From: Ciona intestinalis
Lineage: Eukaryota; Chordata; Ascidiacea; Phlebobranchia; Cionidae
Direction: 5' to 3'
Assembly: GCF_000224145.3 (NCBI RefSeq)
Contig: NC_020175.2
Location: 4,675,585-4,739,584 of the forward strand
DNA: 64,000 nt
Of this stretch, positions 20,101-32,619 are shown in pieces (positions within the stretch are counted from its first letter, which is position 1; each line of letters opens with the position of its first letter). A model generated the notes under the pieces. The model saw only the letters and a list, made by a program, of their open reading frames with translations, was not told where the DNA came from and did no database searches. The position numbers and the translations under genes are program-made.

Positions 20101-23010
20101 TTCATCTTTTTAAAAATTTCCTGTGTATAATTATGTAAAATTTAAAGGCATTATCGCTCTGGCCATTTAACTAAACCAAACTACACTCTATGACACGTTT
20201 AGGCAAATTTATTTCCGAACGTTTACCTGGGCGTAAACATCATCTTTGGGTGGTCTAGGTGGTGGGTCAGTTGTGACAACCCCAGAGTTGCTTGGTACTG
20301 GTACGTGTCTACTTCGGTCTCTACTTTCTATTTGCTGGTGTGTTGGTTCATCTATTTCTGGCACTTCAGCTATATCCTTGTTATGATAAGGAAGAAATGA
20401 GTTTTATATTGTCATTAAACAAACATGTGGTGATGATGTTTATAATAGGTTAAAGGCTGTTTTGGGGGCATATCTATTCAAGAATGCTATTCGTATGATT
20501 AAAAGTTATAATTACTACTATTTGAAACAATGTCAGCAGTTAAGCAGTATATAATAGTTTTCATATTATATAAGTTTTTACGTTCTGTAGTAAGGTTTGT
20601 GAACTATAACCAGATGTGTGGAATTCGTCAGCCCCTCGCGAATATTTTCGTTGCAACTTTCGTCCTTCATCCGAAGCGGTTGCTTTACTTGTCAGCACAC
20701 AGTTCCTGGAAACCACAGGACATTGATAAACCATAGAATGTCAAGCAAGCAGATTTGTTCAATTGTTTTTGGACCCTATTTTCTAGGTTTTTAGCTCAAA
20801 CATTGAGCTAATTAAAATTGTATTTTTACAACAGTTCAATTTGTTTAGACCCGCATTCTCTTTGTCAACTTTTTTTTTTTAAATGACCAACACAAAATGG
20901 AAAAAAACATTAGGCTTTGAAATAAAGGACAGAACCCACTTGTGTATTGTCCATGTATCTGTGTCTGTTGATTTCTCTGTGTGGGTGGCTGGGAAGAAAC
21001 CACTACACCCAGTCATCCATGATGTGCCATAGAACCAACCCTCAAAGCTAGACCTAGGAAAAACATAATGACTAATTTAACCACTTGTTAATTAATGACT
21101 TGAACAGAGAAATTGATAAACAAGTATTTGTGCAAATGGGCTAACTCTGGCTAGGTTCCTTGGCATCCCATATGGTAGGAATTTCCTCCACAGAAAATAA
21201 CATGTCTCAATTGCAGTCTACATTACTTACAACTAAAAACTTTAACAAGAGTCACTAACTTGGAAGCGTCAGAAACATCTTCAGGACCTACAAAGATGCA
21301 ATCACCATTGATGAGCTGAAGATGTGTTTCGGAAGTTGGTGAATATGGATACAACACTCGTAGTGTCTGTGTGAGTGTAAAACGAAATGAAACTAAAAGC
21401 ATTTGAAAAAATAAAACATATGCAAATATTTTTTTGAACAAAAAAATGATCCCATACGGTTTATGCTATCAGCCATATCCGCTATCAATGTATAAGAGAA
21501 AGTGGTTACGGCAAGTCTTAAAGACATCTGCTTACTAAAAATGAACAATGATAGTAAGCTAATTCTTATTCTTTAACATCAGAATCTATTCCCCACTTTA
21601 TTTTCTAAATAGGCCAAACTTGTGGAAAATAGTTAGGCACCTAATGCCCCATTATGTTGTGAAATACAGCAATTGTCAATTTGTCATGTCTGTTTTCCTA
21701 AGGTGGCTGTACACAGTATCCGACTACAAATTCGCCTGTGAAGTCGTATGCAAACCCATTACCGAGTTCCGCATTCAGCAGCGAAATCCGGACAAAACGG
21801 AGGAATTCCAGATACTGTGTACAGCCACCTTTATTACCTCACAGTCTCCAAATTTCGGGTCCTTTGAATATAACCGAACCTCCCAAGCTGATGGTTTATT
21901 TAAATCAAGTTTCTTTGCCAACTCTTCAAGTTTTGTAAATTGGTTTGTTGGGAATTTATATGCCAGTGTAATATGAAGCTGCTTGTTGCTATGTGGTTCA
22001 ACTTTGGTTCCTAAAATACAATATACATTTTAGTGTATAATAAAGAACTGTTTTTTATTATACTTTAAGAACACTTCTGTTTTTACAACTGACGCTGCCC
22101 TGCCACAAAAGGATAAATAAGTTAGAAAGTTACAATAATAAAATACTGTTTGTTTGGTTGAACAGATTTGTTTATATATACATTTTAAAATCAGTCAAAA
22201 ACGATTAGGTAGTTACTACCTGCTAAAGTTTTTGCTTCTTCAGCGAACTGTTCTGAAAGGTTGCGAAGAAACTGGGCTGCATTTTCTTCAAGAAAAAGCC
22301 CAACATAGTTTTGGGTTGAAAAATATTCCACTGCGAATTTTGCTGGGCAGCCCTTGCTGCATATTCTCTGGCAAGCATTNNNNNNNNNNNNNNNNNNNNN
22401 NNNNNNNNNNNNNNNNNNNNNNNNNNNNNCATTTCATCTTTACACTGTAACAGGTTTTAAATTGATAGATGCCCATATAAACATGCTAATATACATTACT
22501 TTAAAAAATGAACATAGGGTTATGTGTGGAAATGAGCTGTGTACTCCATTACGCCCACAAGTGGCTAACGATTGCTGCCAGAACTCTTCGAGTTGTAAAC
22601 CAAATGGCCCTGAAAATGTCATGTTAGTGAAGCTGTAAACTCTTAACTACTTCATCAAACCTGTTGGACATGCATATAGAATAAATTCCCTTGGAGTTAC
22701 TTGGTCTAATGTTGGGTCTTTTACATGAGCAAAAATCCTGTTCGAAAGGCTTGTTAGCAATTAATAAGTACCATATAAAAAAAAACTAACCAGTCACATG
22801 CGACCTGTACTCCAGCATCCCCTGTTGCCGCCAACGCTTTTAAACTGTAAATGACTCATTTTAGAAAAAATTCAAAAACCTTTTAGTGTAGTGTATTTAC
22901 GCTCTGTCTTTCGGGAACCCCATATTGAGTAAAACTTGAAGAGAAGATGTGTTTCGAAGTAAAGTATCCGCTGCATTTTGCTGTAGAAATAAACCCTGGG
23001 CATTTGCCAT
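17153..23010 (-). CDS. UBASH3: UBASH3 / TULA family ubiquitin-binding histidine phosphatase
   Basis: Sixteen exons (23010-22901, 22844-22791, 22737-22661, 22609-22500, about 22430-22220 partly in a gap, 22010-21838, 21366-21260, 21053-20936, 20376-20227, 20085-19947, 19512-19403, 18748-18643, 18439-18368, 18196-18026, 17686-17580, 17284-17153) give about 630 residues, close to vertebrate UBASH3B. Order: UBA domain ([19 protein letters not shown]), 2H phosphoesterase-like region ([20 protein letters not shown]), SH3 domain ([12 protein letters not shown]...[18 protein letters not shown]), proline-rich linker, histidine phosphatase domain. Catalytic positions are kept: [19 protein letters not shown] and GHAGSLDG. 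In vertebrates these proteins dampen tyrosine-kinase signalling and bind ubiquitin and CBL. RHGER reads RHAER here. The exon 8/9 junction (20936/20376) is less certain. A MITE lies against the exon 6 donor. Confidence 0.93.
17428..17533 (+). repeat. Dispersed ~100-bp repeat ('GTAACTYGTAAG' element)
   Basis: Reads TTGGTAAATCGTAAGCTGGCATGAGGTGTATCAACATC..., then TGTTATAATGACTGTCGTT and a CATTTATTCATTCA end. At least a dozen copies occur in both orientations in introns and intergenic DNA, for example 27735-27838, 42820-42905, 42948-43045, 43925-44040, 49010-49120, 52895-52998, 54253-54360, 55650-55745, 57250-57375, 58358-58460, 60710-60795 and 62090-62190. Confidence 0.8.
21700..21831. repeat. 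Fold-back MITE against a UBASH3 splice donor
   Basis: AAGGTGGCTGTACACAGTATC at the left and its reverse complement GATACTGTGTACAGCCACCTT at the right enclose about 90 bp. Its right end lies about 5 bases into the intron after UBASH3 exon 6 (exon end 21838, donor GTAATA). The target duplication is unclear. Confidence 0.85.
22380..22429. other. Assembly gap (50 N) in UBASH3 exon 5
   Basis: A 50-N gap that hides the start of exon 5. Known sequence on the left continues the UBASH3 frame ([16 protein letters not shown]). Confidence 0.99.
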
Positions 23011-23980
23011 ATCTGATGCTTTGTTAATCCCTTCACTGTATTTTAAATTTAATCTAGCTCTCAGTGTTGTAGAATTATGTTCAATACCAGGCTGAATCTA
23101 TTGTATGAGGCCTTTTGTTTGACGATGGTAGCATCCTGTTAATAGGAAGTGGTCGCGTTAAAATGTGTCTGTATAACGTCTGGAGATCTTGTATTAATCA
23201 CCAACCAACCAAAACCTATCAAAATACCTTATATGAGAGTGCGCCCAAGCGTAAACTATCGTGTATTACGTCATTAGTTCCTTGACTAAAGATTTATAAA
23301 GCTACATACAATATCTTCTATATTGAAAGATATTTGAAAGAAGATACAATTTATGTCAACATTGTGATTAGGTTTGTACTGATAAAAAGAGTCTTGTTTA
23401 TATAAGTGGGTGATATAATTTTTTTCATATTTGTAAGGTGAATGGTTAAATTGTGTGCAATTTTTGGTTGTTTCATTTGTTGGTAACAACTATACAATTA
23501 AAGTTGTGCTATTTTAATATATTCCATTCGTTTTAATGAATGACGTGTGTGACTATTGTGGATGACTGGAAAATATACAGTCTTGGTTTGTCAAATTTTC
23601 TTAAGTATTTTCTCATTACAATAAGCAGTTAAAAAACAAAATTGTTAACTTAGAATGATATTTACCAATTTAACACTTTTTCGAATATAAAAATGTAACT
23701 GAGACCAACGATTTTATTGTCTACCATTTTCTCTAAATTATCCAAGTTTTAGGTACTATCCATTTTAATAGAAAAACGAATTTCGCTTGGCGCTTGCCGC
23801 AAGTTTTGTTCTTGGTTTTAGAAATGTGTTTAGAGTTTATAAAGGTTTATTTGCTTTCGTTAAGCGTTTATTGGTTCTCTGGTAATTTTTCTCCAATTAT
23901 ATGTGTAACTTACGTTAATTTCGAGGTTATTACAAGTTAGGATCATTCAGTTTTATCATTGGTCGTAAAAATAATATAAA
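23011..23980. promoter_or_regulatory. Divergent promoter region, UBASH3 / EIF4A3
   Basis: About 970 bp lie between two start codons that point away from each other. No frame or recognisable repeat stands out. CATTCAG at 23944-23950, about 30 bases upstream of the EIF4A3 ATG, could be a spliced-leader or 5' UTR acceptor. Confidence 0.45.
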
Positions 23981-26900
23981 ATGGCAACATTTGAGCGAAG
24001 TGGTGGTTCTGCCGTTCGCAACGTAAAGAAAGATAATGATATGTCAAAAGTTACGTTTGAAACTTCAGAAGAGGTTGATGTCACCGCAACTTTTGATTCT
24101 ATGGGACTGAGGGAAGATTTACTAAGAGGAATATATGCTTATGGTAAATCCTACTCTTAGTTTATCTGCTTTGAATTCGACTATTTATATGTCCTTTTTA
24201 TATTATACATGCACTTAGTATTATTATTTGTATTAGTCCGTATAATATTATTTAATTTTTCCAGTTGGCCCTAACCAGTTTTTTAATTCTAGGATTTGAA
24301 AAACCATCAGCAATTCAACAAAGAGCAATCAAGCAAATCACAAAAGGCAGGGATGTCATTGCACAGTAAGTTGTTGCAATATCATGGATTGGAATTAAAG
24401 AATCAAATATACAATTAATAGAAAAATTACATAACCTAACCAATGAAAATCCTGTTTCATTTTAATATCTCTGCCTGGCGCCGTGACAAGTGGTTAGCGC
24501 AGCTATTTGTGACCCAGAGGTAATGGGTTCAAAGCTCGTCGTTGCTACCATTGTCGACGTATGTGTCTTTGGGCAAGACCCTTAACGGCAGCAACTGTCA
24601 TTTCCCGGCCGTGAGAGGTTAAAGTAAGTTACATTCATCTTCTGTTAATTCCAGGGCTCAATCCGGTACTGGTAAAACTGCCACATTCTCCATCTCCGTC
24701 CTTCAGATGATCGACACCCAACTTCGTGATACTCAAGCTCTGGTGCTTTCCCCAACAAGAGAATTGGCCCAACAGATTCAAAAGGTTAAAATCTTAAATA
24801 TAGAGTACAGAAACGCAATACAGTTTTATTGGTGACAGGTTAATAAGACATAAAAGATAGATTTTTCACAAGCATTTCCATCTGTTACAAAATAATCCCC
24901 AACACTAGCCCTTTTCTTTTTACTAAATATCTTATATTGATCTAACCCGTATTTTCCTTCAGGTTATTCTTGCCCTTGGTGATTACATGTCAGTACAATG
25001 TCATGCTTGTATTGGAGGTACAAACGTAGGAGAGGACATTCGTAAATTGGATTATGGTCAACATGTTGTGTCTGGAACACCAGGGCGTGTATTCGGTAAT
25101 TGAAGGCGTTTGTAGTATATTCATGTTTGTGTACAATTATATATTTATTTCTTCATTGGTTTTTATCATTAACAACTACATATAGTTGCTTTGCTAGCTT
25201 CAGCCAACTTAGCTAATCATGGCAGCCTAGCAAATATCCCCAGCTTAAAAAAACATAATTTAAATAGCACAGTAAAGTTCATTAAACTGACCAACATAAT
25301 CATATTATCCACCCACCACAGACATGATCCGCAGAAGAAGTCTCCGTACTCGTTCCATCAAGATGTTAATTCTCGATGAATCCGATGAAATGTTGAACAA
25401 AGGATTCAAAGAACAAATTTACGACGTTTACCGATATTTGCCGCCAGCAATACAGGTAGCTTTCTATTAAAATGGCTTTTTATTCAATGAGGTTCCTTAT
25501 ATTTGTTGACTAATCTTTGAGTGTATCGCTACTTAACTACTTTGGCCTTGTCACCCTAGATTTTGTTATAAATTAACATGATGCTTATACTAGAACATAG
25601 TGTATAATGTCTTAGCTTATACAGGCTCAAAGTTCACCAAAGAAACCACAACTGATTAATCTTCGTTAAGCTACAATAAGTAAAGAAATAGCGGTTATCT
25701 AATACTATTACCCACCAGGTTGTATTATTGAGTGCTACACTTCCGCACGAAATCCTTGAGATGACAAACAAGTTCATGACTGACCCGATCAGAATTCTCG
25801 TCAAACGGTAACTTTACTAACCTTTTATAATCAAACACTGTTGTATGCTAACCATTCATCATATGTTTACGAATTGTAGTTTTTACCTTGCTGTTAGTGT
25901 TAGGTGTCTATAGAAACTACGCAGAGTCTCAGTACATTGCATTTGAAATGTTTATCAATAAGGTTTCCTAGGTTTTACTACTATAGGTGTAACTGTATTT
26001 TAAACAAAATAACTGTAAATTTATTTTACTGAAAAAATGTAACATCTAAGACTTTTACATATAATTGGCAAAAACTGGAAGTTCTCTTCGTTTTACAGTG
26101 ATGAACTGACACTAGAGGGCATCAAGCAGTTCTTCGTAGCTGTAGACAAGGAGGAATGGAAGTTCGACACTTTATGTGATCTTTATGATACTCTTACCAT
26201 CACACAAGCTGTCATATTCTGCAACACAAAGCGTAAGGTGGGTTCAACCAGCCTGTAGCTATCAACTAGTTTGTATGGTTTTACTTGTTTTCAATGTATG
26301 CCATTTAGTGACCTAGCAGAGTGTTGCATATTTTCTTTAAATTATGTTAATTAAAAGTTATGATTTTTTTAAATTAAGAATAGATTTATTATTACTAATA
26401 AAACTTATAGCAGAGTACTGGCAAAAATTGAGAATCTCTTTACTGTGCATTTATTTGCCTTTTTCCAGTTTTTTTTTAAATTTTTAAAACATTGCCTACT
26501 AGGTTGACTGGCTGACTGAAAAAATGCGAGATGCCAACTTCACTGTATTGTGTATGCATGGTGATATGCCACAGAAGGAGAGGACTGAAATTATGAAACA
26601 ATTCAGATCAGGAGAAAGGTAATGGTATTAATTATGTGTTTCACACTGGTGGAAATGAGGGCAAATTATGCTTGCAGGCAAATTAATACAACATGTTATT
26701 GTTACTACTAGTAATGCATGTTAACTTATAAGTTGAAAGTTGAAATTTTAGCTGGAATAAAAATGTCGTTTATTATTATTTAAAGAAAAAATTGGTAATG
26801 CATGGTAGCTTCTTATTAGTGGTACTACAATTTTTTTGTTGGACAATTGTAACAACTTCATCTAGTACCTTAAATTTAAAACTTTACTTTCCCTCTTAAC

Positions 26901-27919
26901 GTGTCAAAGCAAATATTAAATAAATCGTATCACTTTAAATGTAACTCTAATGTTTCAACAGTCGTGTATTGATCTGCACTGATGTTTGGGCTCGTGGATT
27001 GGATGTTCCACAAGTATCTCTCATTATCAACTATGATCTACCGAACAACAGAGAACTTTACATTCATAGGATTGGAAGGTAACGCAACCATTAATGCAGT
27101 TGGTACAGTCTGGATGCAAACAATAAATTTGGCTGATACTTTTACCTTTATTATATTTAATATGGGCCATTGCCATAATTAAACTTTCCATTCTGTAGGC
27201 ATAGGAGTCCTATTATATTCTGTAAGTCTATATAGGTTCTATTCCGAGGCATGTAAGGGTTTTTAGATTTATGCTACAAATGATTGTCTCATTACCCTAT
27301 ACCCAAAACCACTAATTATAATTTCTCTAAAAATCTAATTGGCTAACATTTTTTATATTACCCCATTTGCATTCTTCCATAAGTTATCTCATTTAATTCT
27401 CTTACATTTTTCCGACAGATCTGGACGTTATGGCAGAAAGGGTGTGTCTATCAACTTTGTTAAGAACGATGATATTCGTATCTTGCGTGATATTGAGCAA
27501 TATTACTCCACACAAATTGATGAAATGCCCATGAATGGTAAGTACTTATATTTTTCAATGTAGAAATGATGTCATTGTTTTGGAATAATAGTCCCACTCT
27601 GACATATTCACGGCGTGCCGTCATGATGAGACACAACATAAGATCTTACCCCACCATATTACGTTGTCAAAAACAAAATACTTTTAAATGACAGATTTAT
27701 TGCATAACATAAATTATTCGATAATAGAGAATAAATGAATGTAACTTAATGTTATCCATTCTTATGTGGGGGGGAAACGACAGTTGTTATACCACAAGTG
27801 TACTGTTTCATACACCTCGTGCCACTTACAAGTTCCCATGTGTTTAATTTACATAGTAATGAAAGTACATACTGGACGTAAATATAAATTTTTTTTTTTC
27901 AGTTTCTGACTTGATCTGA
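23981..27919 (+). CDS. EIF4A3: ATP-dependent RNA helicase eIF4A-III (exon junction complex)
   Basis: Eleven exons (23981-24143, 24293-24365, 24655-24784, 24963-25095, 25322-25455, 25719-25807, 26099-26237, 26503-26618, 26962-27078, 27419-27537, 27903-27919) join in frame to 409 residues, as in human EIF4A3 (411). It is the RNA-clamping core of the exon junction complex. EIF4A3-type sequence, rather than EIF4A1/2, shows in [47 protein letters not shown] and the ending MPMNVSDLI. Helicase motifs: Q motif [19 protein letters not shown]; Ia [43 protein letters not shown]. Motif II is DESD, not DEAD. The last exon codes for only VSDLI. Intron 2 carries a SINE and the last intron a dispersed repeat. 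The poly(A) signal is at 28165-28170. Confidence 0.97.
24471..24625 (+). repeat. tRNA-derived SINE in EIF4A3 intron 2
   Basis: The head resembles a tRNA: an A-box-like stretch GTGACAAGTGGTTAGCGCAG and B-box-like GGGTTCAAAGCTC. The body shared with other copies follows: GCTACCATTGTCGACGTATGTGTC, TTTGGGCAAGACCC TTAACGGCAGCAACTG. It matches the copy at 55508 and several truncated copies. It may be the composite SINE reported for Ciona; the name is from memory and not checked. Confidence 0.75.
27735..27838 (-). repeat. Dispersed ~100-bp repeat in the last EIF4A3 intron
   Basis: Reverse-orientation copy of the 'GTAACTYGTAAG' element: AATGAATGTAACTT..., AAACGACAGTTGTTATACC, TTTCATACACCTCGTGCC, ACTTACAAGTT. 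Confidence 0.75.
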
Positions 27920-28164
27920 ACAAGATGGTAGAAAACTTGTTCGTCTTCATGACTTGAAACAATTTTTAAGCATGTTGAATAACCACAACATACACGCAGT
28001 TTCTTTATGCTGTGTAGAACATCTGTATATTTTATCCCAGACCAGAGACATTGCATTTTTACGTAGTCAGCGCGAATACAATTTGTGAATATCCAAACGG
28101 CCTTTCAGTAGTCATAATGTAAAATGTTTCGTACCAATTTTAAAATTTTTTTTGAGATCTTGAA

Positions 28165-28170
28165 AATAAA
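28165..28170 (+). terminator. EIF4A3 poly(A) signal
   Basis: AATAAA about 245 bases past the EIF4A3 stop codon, followed by a T-rich stretch at 28199-28210 like a downstream element. Confidence 0.65.
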
Positions 28171-28211
28171 TGAAACTTCGATTTTATATTTGTGTTCTGT
28201 TTTTTTTTTGT

Positions 28212-28838
28212 AGGTTACAGTAGTCGACATCATAGTTTACATTTAGCCGATATTAGTCCAACACCCAGGGTGCTACAACTCGTTAGTGATCACTGGGTTG
28301 AAGCAATGTATGCTTTCCAACGGTATCGAGCAAACCCTCTATTTTGGTTACAATGCAGTTGCCAGACCACTAAAACATGGGGTTAGACTTCTGATTTAAT
28401 GTTATGTGTTTAGTTGATGTTACTGCTGCGTTGAAGAAACTCTGTTGTGTCATGCTCAAGGCCATGGTTTAATTTTAAACTGGTAACACTTTGTTCTGTG
28501 TTTACCTTTATCTTTAAACCTACATTACAGACTATTCTAAACTGATGAATGCTTGCTGTATAACACATACCACTTTACAACCCATCAGTTCACAGTACAC
28601 ACATTATAATACCAACATCCAACATGTCATATAAAAATAAATGAACTCTTATGCAACAAGTGCAGCCGCAGTTTGTGAACTAAATGTTTAGCCTTAAGAA
28701 ACGCAGCACAACTTATAATGAATCCAAGAAAACACTTTAAACAGAATTCTCTGCCATATTACGCAATAGAAATCTTGTGAGTAAGATATGAAATAACATG
28801 TATATAAAAACAACTCAAAAATTGAAGCTTATGAAAAG
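28212..28838. other. Convergent 3' flank of EIF4A3 and RSPH4A/6A
   Basis: Contains a reversed SINE tail fragment at about 28245-28305 (CCAACACCCAGGGTGCTACAAC, TTAGTGATCACTGGGTTG). No gene is seen, and there is no perfect AATAAA on the minus strand for RSPH4A/6A, so its 3' end is unclear. Confidence 0.5.
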
Positions 28839-31800
28839 TTAATCATCATCTTCCTCTTCTTCTTCCATCTCTTCCATGTCTTCCGCTGCTGCCATCGCTT
28901 CCTCCTGAGCTGCTTTGAGAGCCGCCTCTTCTTCCACACTTGGATCTTCTGCTTCTGTGATCTCGGCTCCACTGGGATACTCCTTTTGCATGGGAGGAGG
29001 GGGAACAGGGCTGTAGTTCTGCGAGTTGTACTTGTGCCCGTAACCAACATACATGTTCTCAAATTTCCTGGAAATATCAAGGGAAAAGATATTAGTCTTG
29101 CTTACAATCTAATAAGAATTGTTGTGTGTTGTCAGCTTTGTTAATTCCTTTTACCTCGCTAATTCCTTTTACCTAGTAGTTTTTTTGATACTATCCAAAA
29201 CTATGGTGAAAAATATGCCAAAACTTGCACTTTTACAAAAACTACACATATATTTACTGAACTCACTTCCCATTAGAGAAAGCTGCAGCTCCCGGCCACA
29301 AATTTGACTTCAGAACGCAGATGGCGTATTGAGGAACAAGATGAGATGTTAGCTTGCAGGTCCATGGAGGCATGTTCTCGATCTCAACATCTTCCGATAG
29401 AGGAGTAAGAAGGGGAGGACCAACCTCTGGTTCTGGCTCATCAGGTTCCTCCCTCTCCTCTTCATCTTCCTCATCCTCAAAATCCTCCTGGAAGACAAGA
29501 AATTATGAGACAATTTTTCGCACGAAATATTACGAATGGAAAAGAATATTTGAAAAAGGAAAGTAAAAAAAAATTGATCCTAACTTGAATCATTTTTTTC
29601 TAATATCTATTTCATTCTCATAAATCACCTCGTTTTTCTGCACTGGGTTGAACCACACACAGCGTCCCTGTGGAAGCACATGTTGCACATGGTGCACCCA
29701 GTTGGCCATGGAGGGGTCAATCAGGTCACGAAGTGGAACCCCTTCAAAATCTGGGTTCTCAACAAAGTCAGTTCTTCCTTCACCCTCTTCTTCTTCTTCC
29801 TCTTCTTCATCAAACTGATAATATCCAAGAGGACTGACCTGGTACAAGTGTAAGGATGAGAATATATATTGTTGGTAAAATATTGTAAAAACTATTGGGT
29901 AAAACATCTCAATGGCTTTCTTATTTGTGACAGGTATTCTTGTGAGCTGCATGACAATTATAGACTGTACAATACCAGTGTAAGGACAAATGGATGATTA
30001 AATTTCACATATTTATCCTTGCATGGCAGGCAACAACATTTGATATAACATGAGTGTGAAGCTTTGCAGGTAATTGAACTATTATTTTTTAATTTTTTAA
30101 TAAATTGCCAAGAACTCAGCAACACTAACTGGGTGGGGCAATTGTTGTTAAGTGTCTTTTTTCGTGTCAGGCCTTATGCTTGTTATACATATAATATTCC
30201 CAGACTGCTCAGATATTTTATAATGTGTAACACAACATAACTCTTTATTGGTTACTAAACCCTACAAACCTGTGTTCCAGCACTAATTCTTGCAATCTGT
30301 GCCCTCAAATAACTTGCTTCGTTGCCTGGGAAGGGAGGGTAACTGACAACTGGAGCTTCCAACTTGCCAGTGAACAACTTCTTTATTTTACGACTAGCAA
30401 CAATTTGTGCAGGAGTAACAGGTGGGAGCTTGGTCCATGCTTTGCCTGAAATATAAATACCAGGTGTTAAACTTAACACCAGAATGGAGTACAGGGCGGA
30501 GTTATACTGACAGTATGAAAAACATACATAAGCAGCCAGGGTTGAGGGGTAATATGCCAAGTATCACCTAAATCTAGGTAATGGACAAAGACATCAACCA
30601 CATAGAATAAAAATGGCAAAAATTAAAATTCTCACCTGGCTCATTGCAGACAAAGTAGACATATTTGTTTGCTCCTGCCCGATTTTCCTCTTTTGGGATC
30701 ACCACTGGAGGTTTGAAATCTGGTTTTGGAATGTCGTCCTCTTCTCCTCCTTCTCCCTCCTCCTCATCTTCCTCCTTCTCATCCTCTTTTTCCTCCTCCT
30801 TCAATAATTTCATTATTAAGTATTACAAGCTTAGGTATGTTACATTACAAAAGTAATTCTCACTTTTTCCTCTTCTTCTTCCTCCTCCTCTTCTCCCTCT
30901 CTATACTGAACCTCAGCAACCAGATAATTTGCCTCAGTTCCGAGAATCTTACCTAAAAAATCAACTAAATCATTAACAATTTGTTACAAACAATTTACAG
31001 TAAAATTGTAAATGGGCACAAGCTGCGACACATTGTCCCAGCTCAAGGGAATAAACTCAATACAAATATTTAGTTGTAGTAAGCCAACTAACTCACCCCA
31101 GAATCGGACAGTTTGCAAAGGATAAGTGTCAACAAGCTGTTTCAAACATAGAAATATTCTGTACATTTCTTCCCTGCTGAGTCCGATTCCTGCTTGCTCA
31201 AAGTGGAAAGCAAGATCCATCACATTTGGAAGAGGAGTTTCTACTTCTTCCTCTGCTTCCTAAAATCCAAGTTGATAATTTTTGTGAAACTATAGCATAA
31301 CATTTGAATGCTCTAACCAATGTTAACACGAGCATAAAATCTGTACGTTTTAACTAATGTTTAGAAAGAAATCATGCCATTTCTAATAAATAAATAACCA
31401 AAACAGCACATGCATTTGATAAACACTTAGGCTTTAAGCTTTAACAAACAATAATTCAAGGCTGACGTATTTAAAAAAGTAACCTTAAAACACATTAAGC
31501 GGAAAACAAACCATTTCAGCATCAGCATCTCCTGTTCTTTCAAAAAGTGGTTTTTGGACTTCAGCTAGTTGAAATTCTGTGCTGGGTTCAAATTCATCGC
31601 GAATTGTGTCGACTTTTGAAACAAACTTTTCCCTTTTCACTGAGTTACTAATGTCTTCGAACACGTCAACCACATTTTCTGGTCGTTCGTCCAAAACTTT
31701 GGTCAAAACTCGTGACAAATGATCATATCTGTTAGTTCAAAATGTAATTAAAGACTTCATAAGACCAAAATACGCGCTGGAGTTTAAAATATGCCAAATT

Positions 31801-31948
31801 AACTAATAGACAGCAAGACAGTATAGACTTACAAATTGGTGTTAGATTTTTCACTTGACTTGAGCAAGTAAGCTTTTGCGTTTTGTGTTTCGAGTTCCCG
31901 TTGGTTGTTTGGAATATCAGGAGTTCCTGACGCAGTTTCAGCTGCCAT
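28839..31948 (-). CDS. RSPH4A/RSPH6A: Radial spoke head protein 4/6 homolog
   Basis: Structural part of the radial spoke head in motile cilia and sperm flagella, where spokes pass control from the central pair to dynein. Nine exons (31948-31833, 31728-31512, 31259-31097, 30952-30864, 30798-30636, 30445-30270, 29838-29629, 29487-29267, 29067-28839) join in frame to 527 residues. Conserved landmarks: [89 protein letters not shown], and the diagnostic tail [19 protein letters not shown]. Acidic runs (up to ten Glu) sit in exons 4, 5, 7 and 8 and at the C-terminus, as in other RSP4/6 proteins. It is shorter than human RSPH4A (716) and nearer Chlamydomonas RSP4. One homolog may serve for the vertebrate 4A/6A pair. 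The exon 5 acceptor has a poor pyrimidine tract. Confidence 0.95.
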
Positions 31949-32619
31949 TTTTTGATTTTTCTTAAAGTTATGCAGAAAAATCTGAAAAATGGAATAGAAC
32001 ATCATTTTTTCCCAAAATAAAATGTTGGCCTAGGTTAACTGAAAATTTGTATTTTAACTGATTTAATACACTATAACCACAGAATACGTTTGTTTCTTTA
32101 CTTTCTAGCGTGTATATCTATAGTTACATACCAGTGAGCTCCAGCAGACTCCGTCGCTTCGGAAAATAAGATCGCAACAAAAACATGTTACCATAGCGAC
32201 CAACGTAATTCAGTTCGACCGCACGCGGCGGTATCACTGCTGTCAAGTGGGGTCTATCCAAAAAAAGATTTTTAAATCCATCAAAAACCGTAAATTTTAT
32301 CGTATTTTTTACAAATTAGGATTTACACTGTTTATACGTCAAACTTAGCATACTTAAGATTGTTTATGAGTCTTGTAATTCCATAATACTTTAACTTTAA
32401 AAAGATACGTAAACAAGTTGTATATCTTTTGTGAACTAAGCTTTAACAACTTTGCAAGAATTATTCCGCATCAGTAAAACTACAGCCGCCACAATGAAAG
32501 CATGATCAGTTGGTTTTGAAATTAATCGACTTTGCGACGTCATGCGAAGTACCTGGGAAACCCCCAAGAACTTTTTGTAAGTTCCGCAAATTATAATAAT
32601 GTAGAGCCTACATACTTAC
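31949..32619. promoter_or_regulatory. Divergent promoter region, RSPH4A/6A and NUB1
   Basis: About 670 bp lie between the two start codons, which point outward. No coding region or repeat is seen. Confidence 0.5.

Noticed and set aside
28192-28386. Plus-strand frame after EIF4A3 that starts near a T-rich tract and TAG
   Set aside because: EIF4A3 already ends properly at 27919 (VSDLI) with AATAAA at 28165; the frame consists of SINE sequence.
29354-30956. Ser-rich and Leu-rich plus-strand frames opposite RSPH4A/6A
   Set aside because: They are the antisense of poly-Glu codons in the spoke protein.
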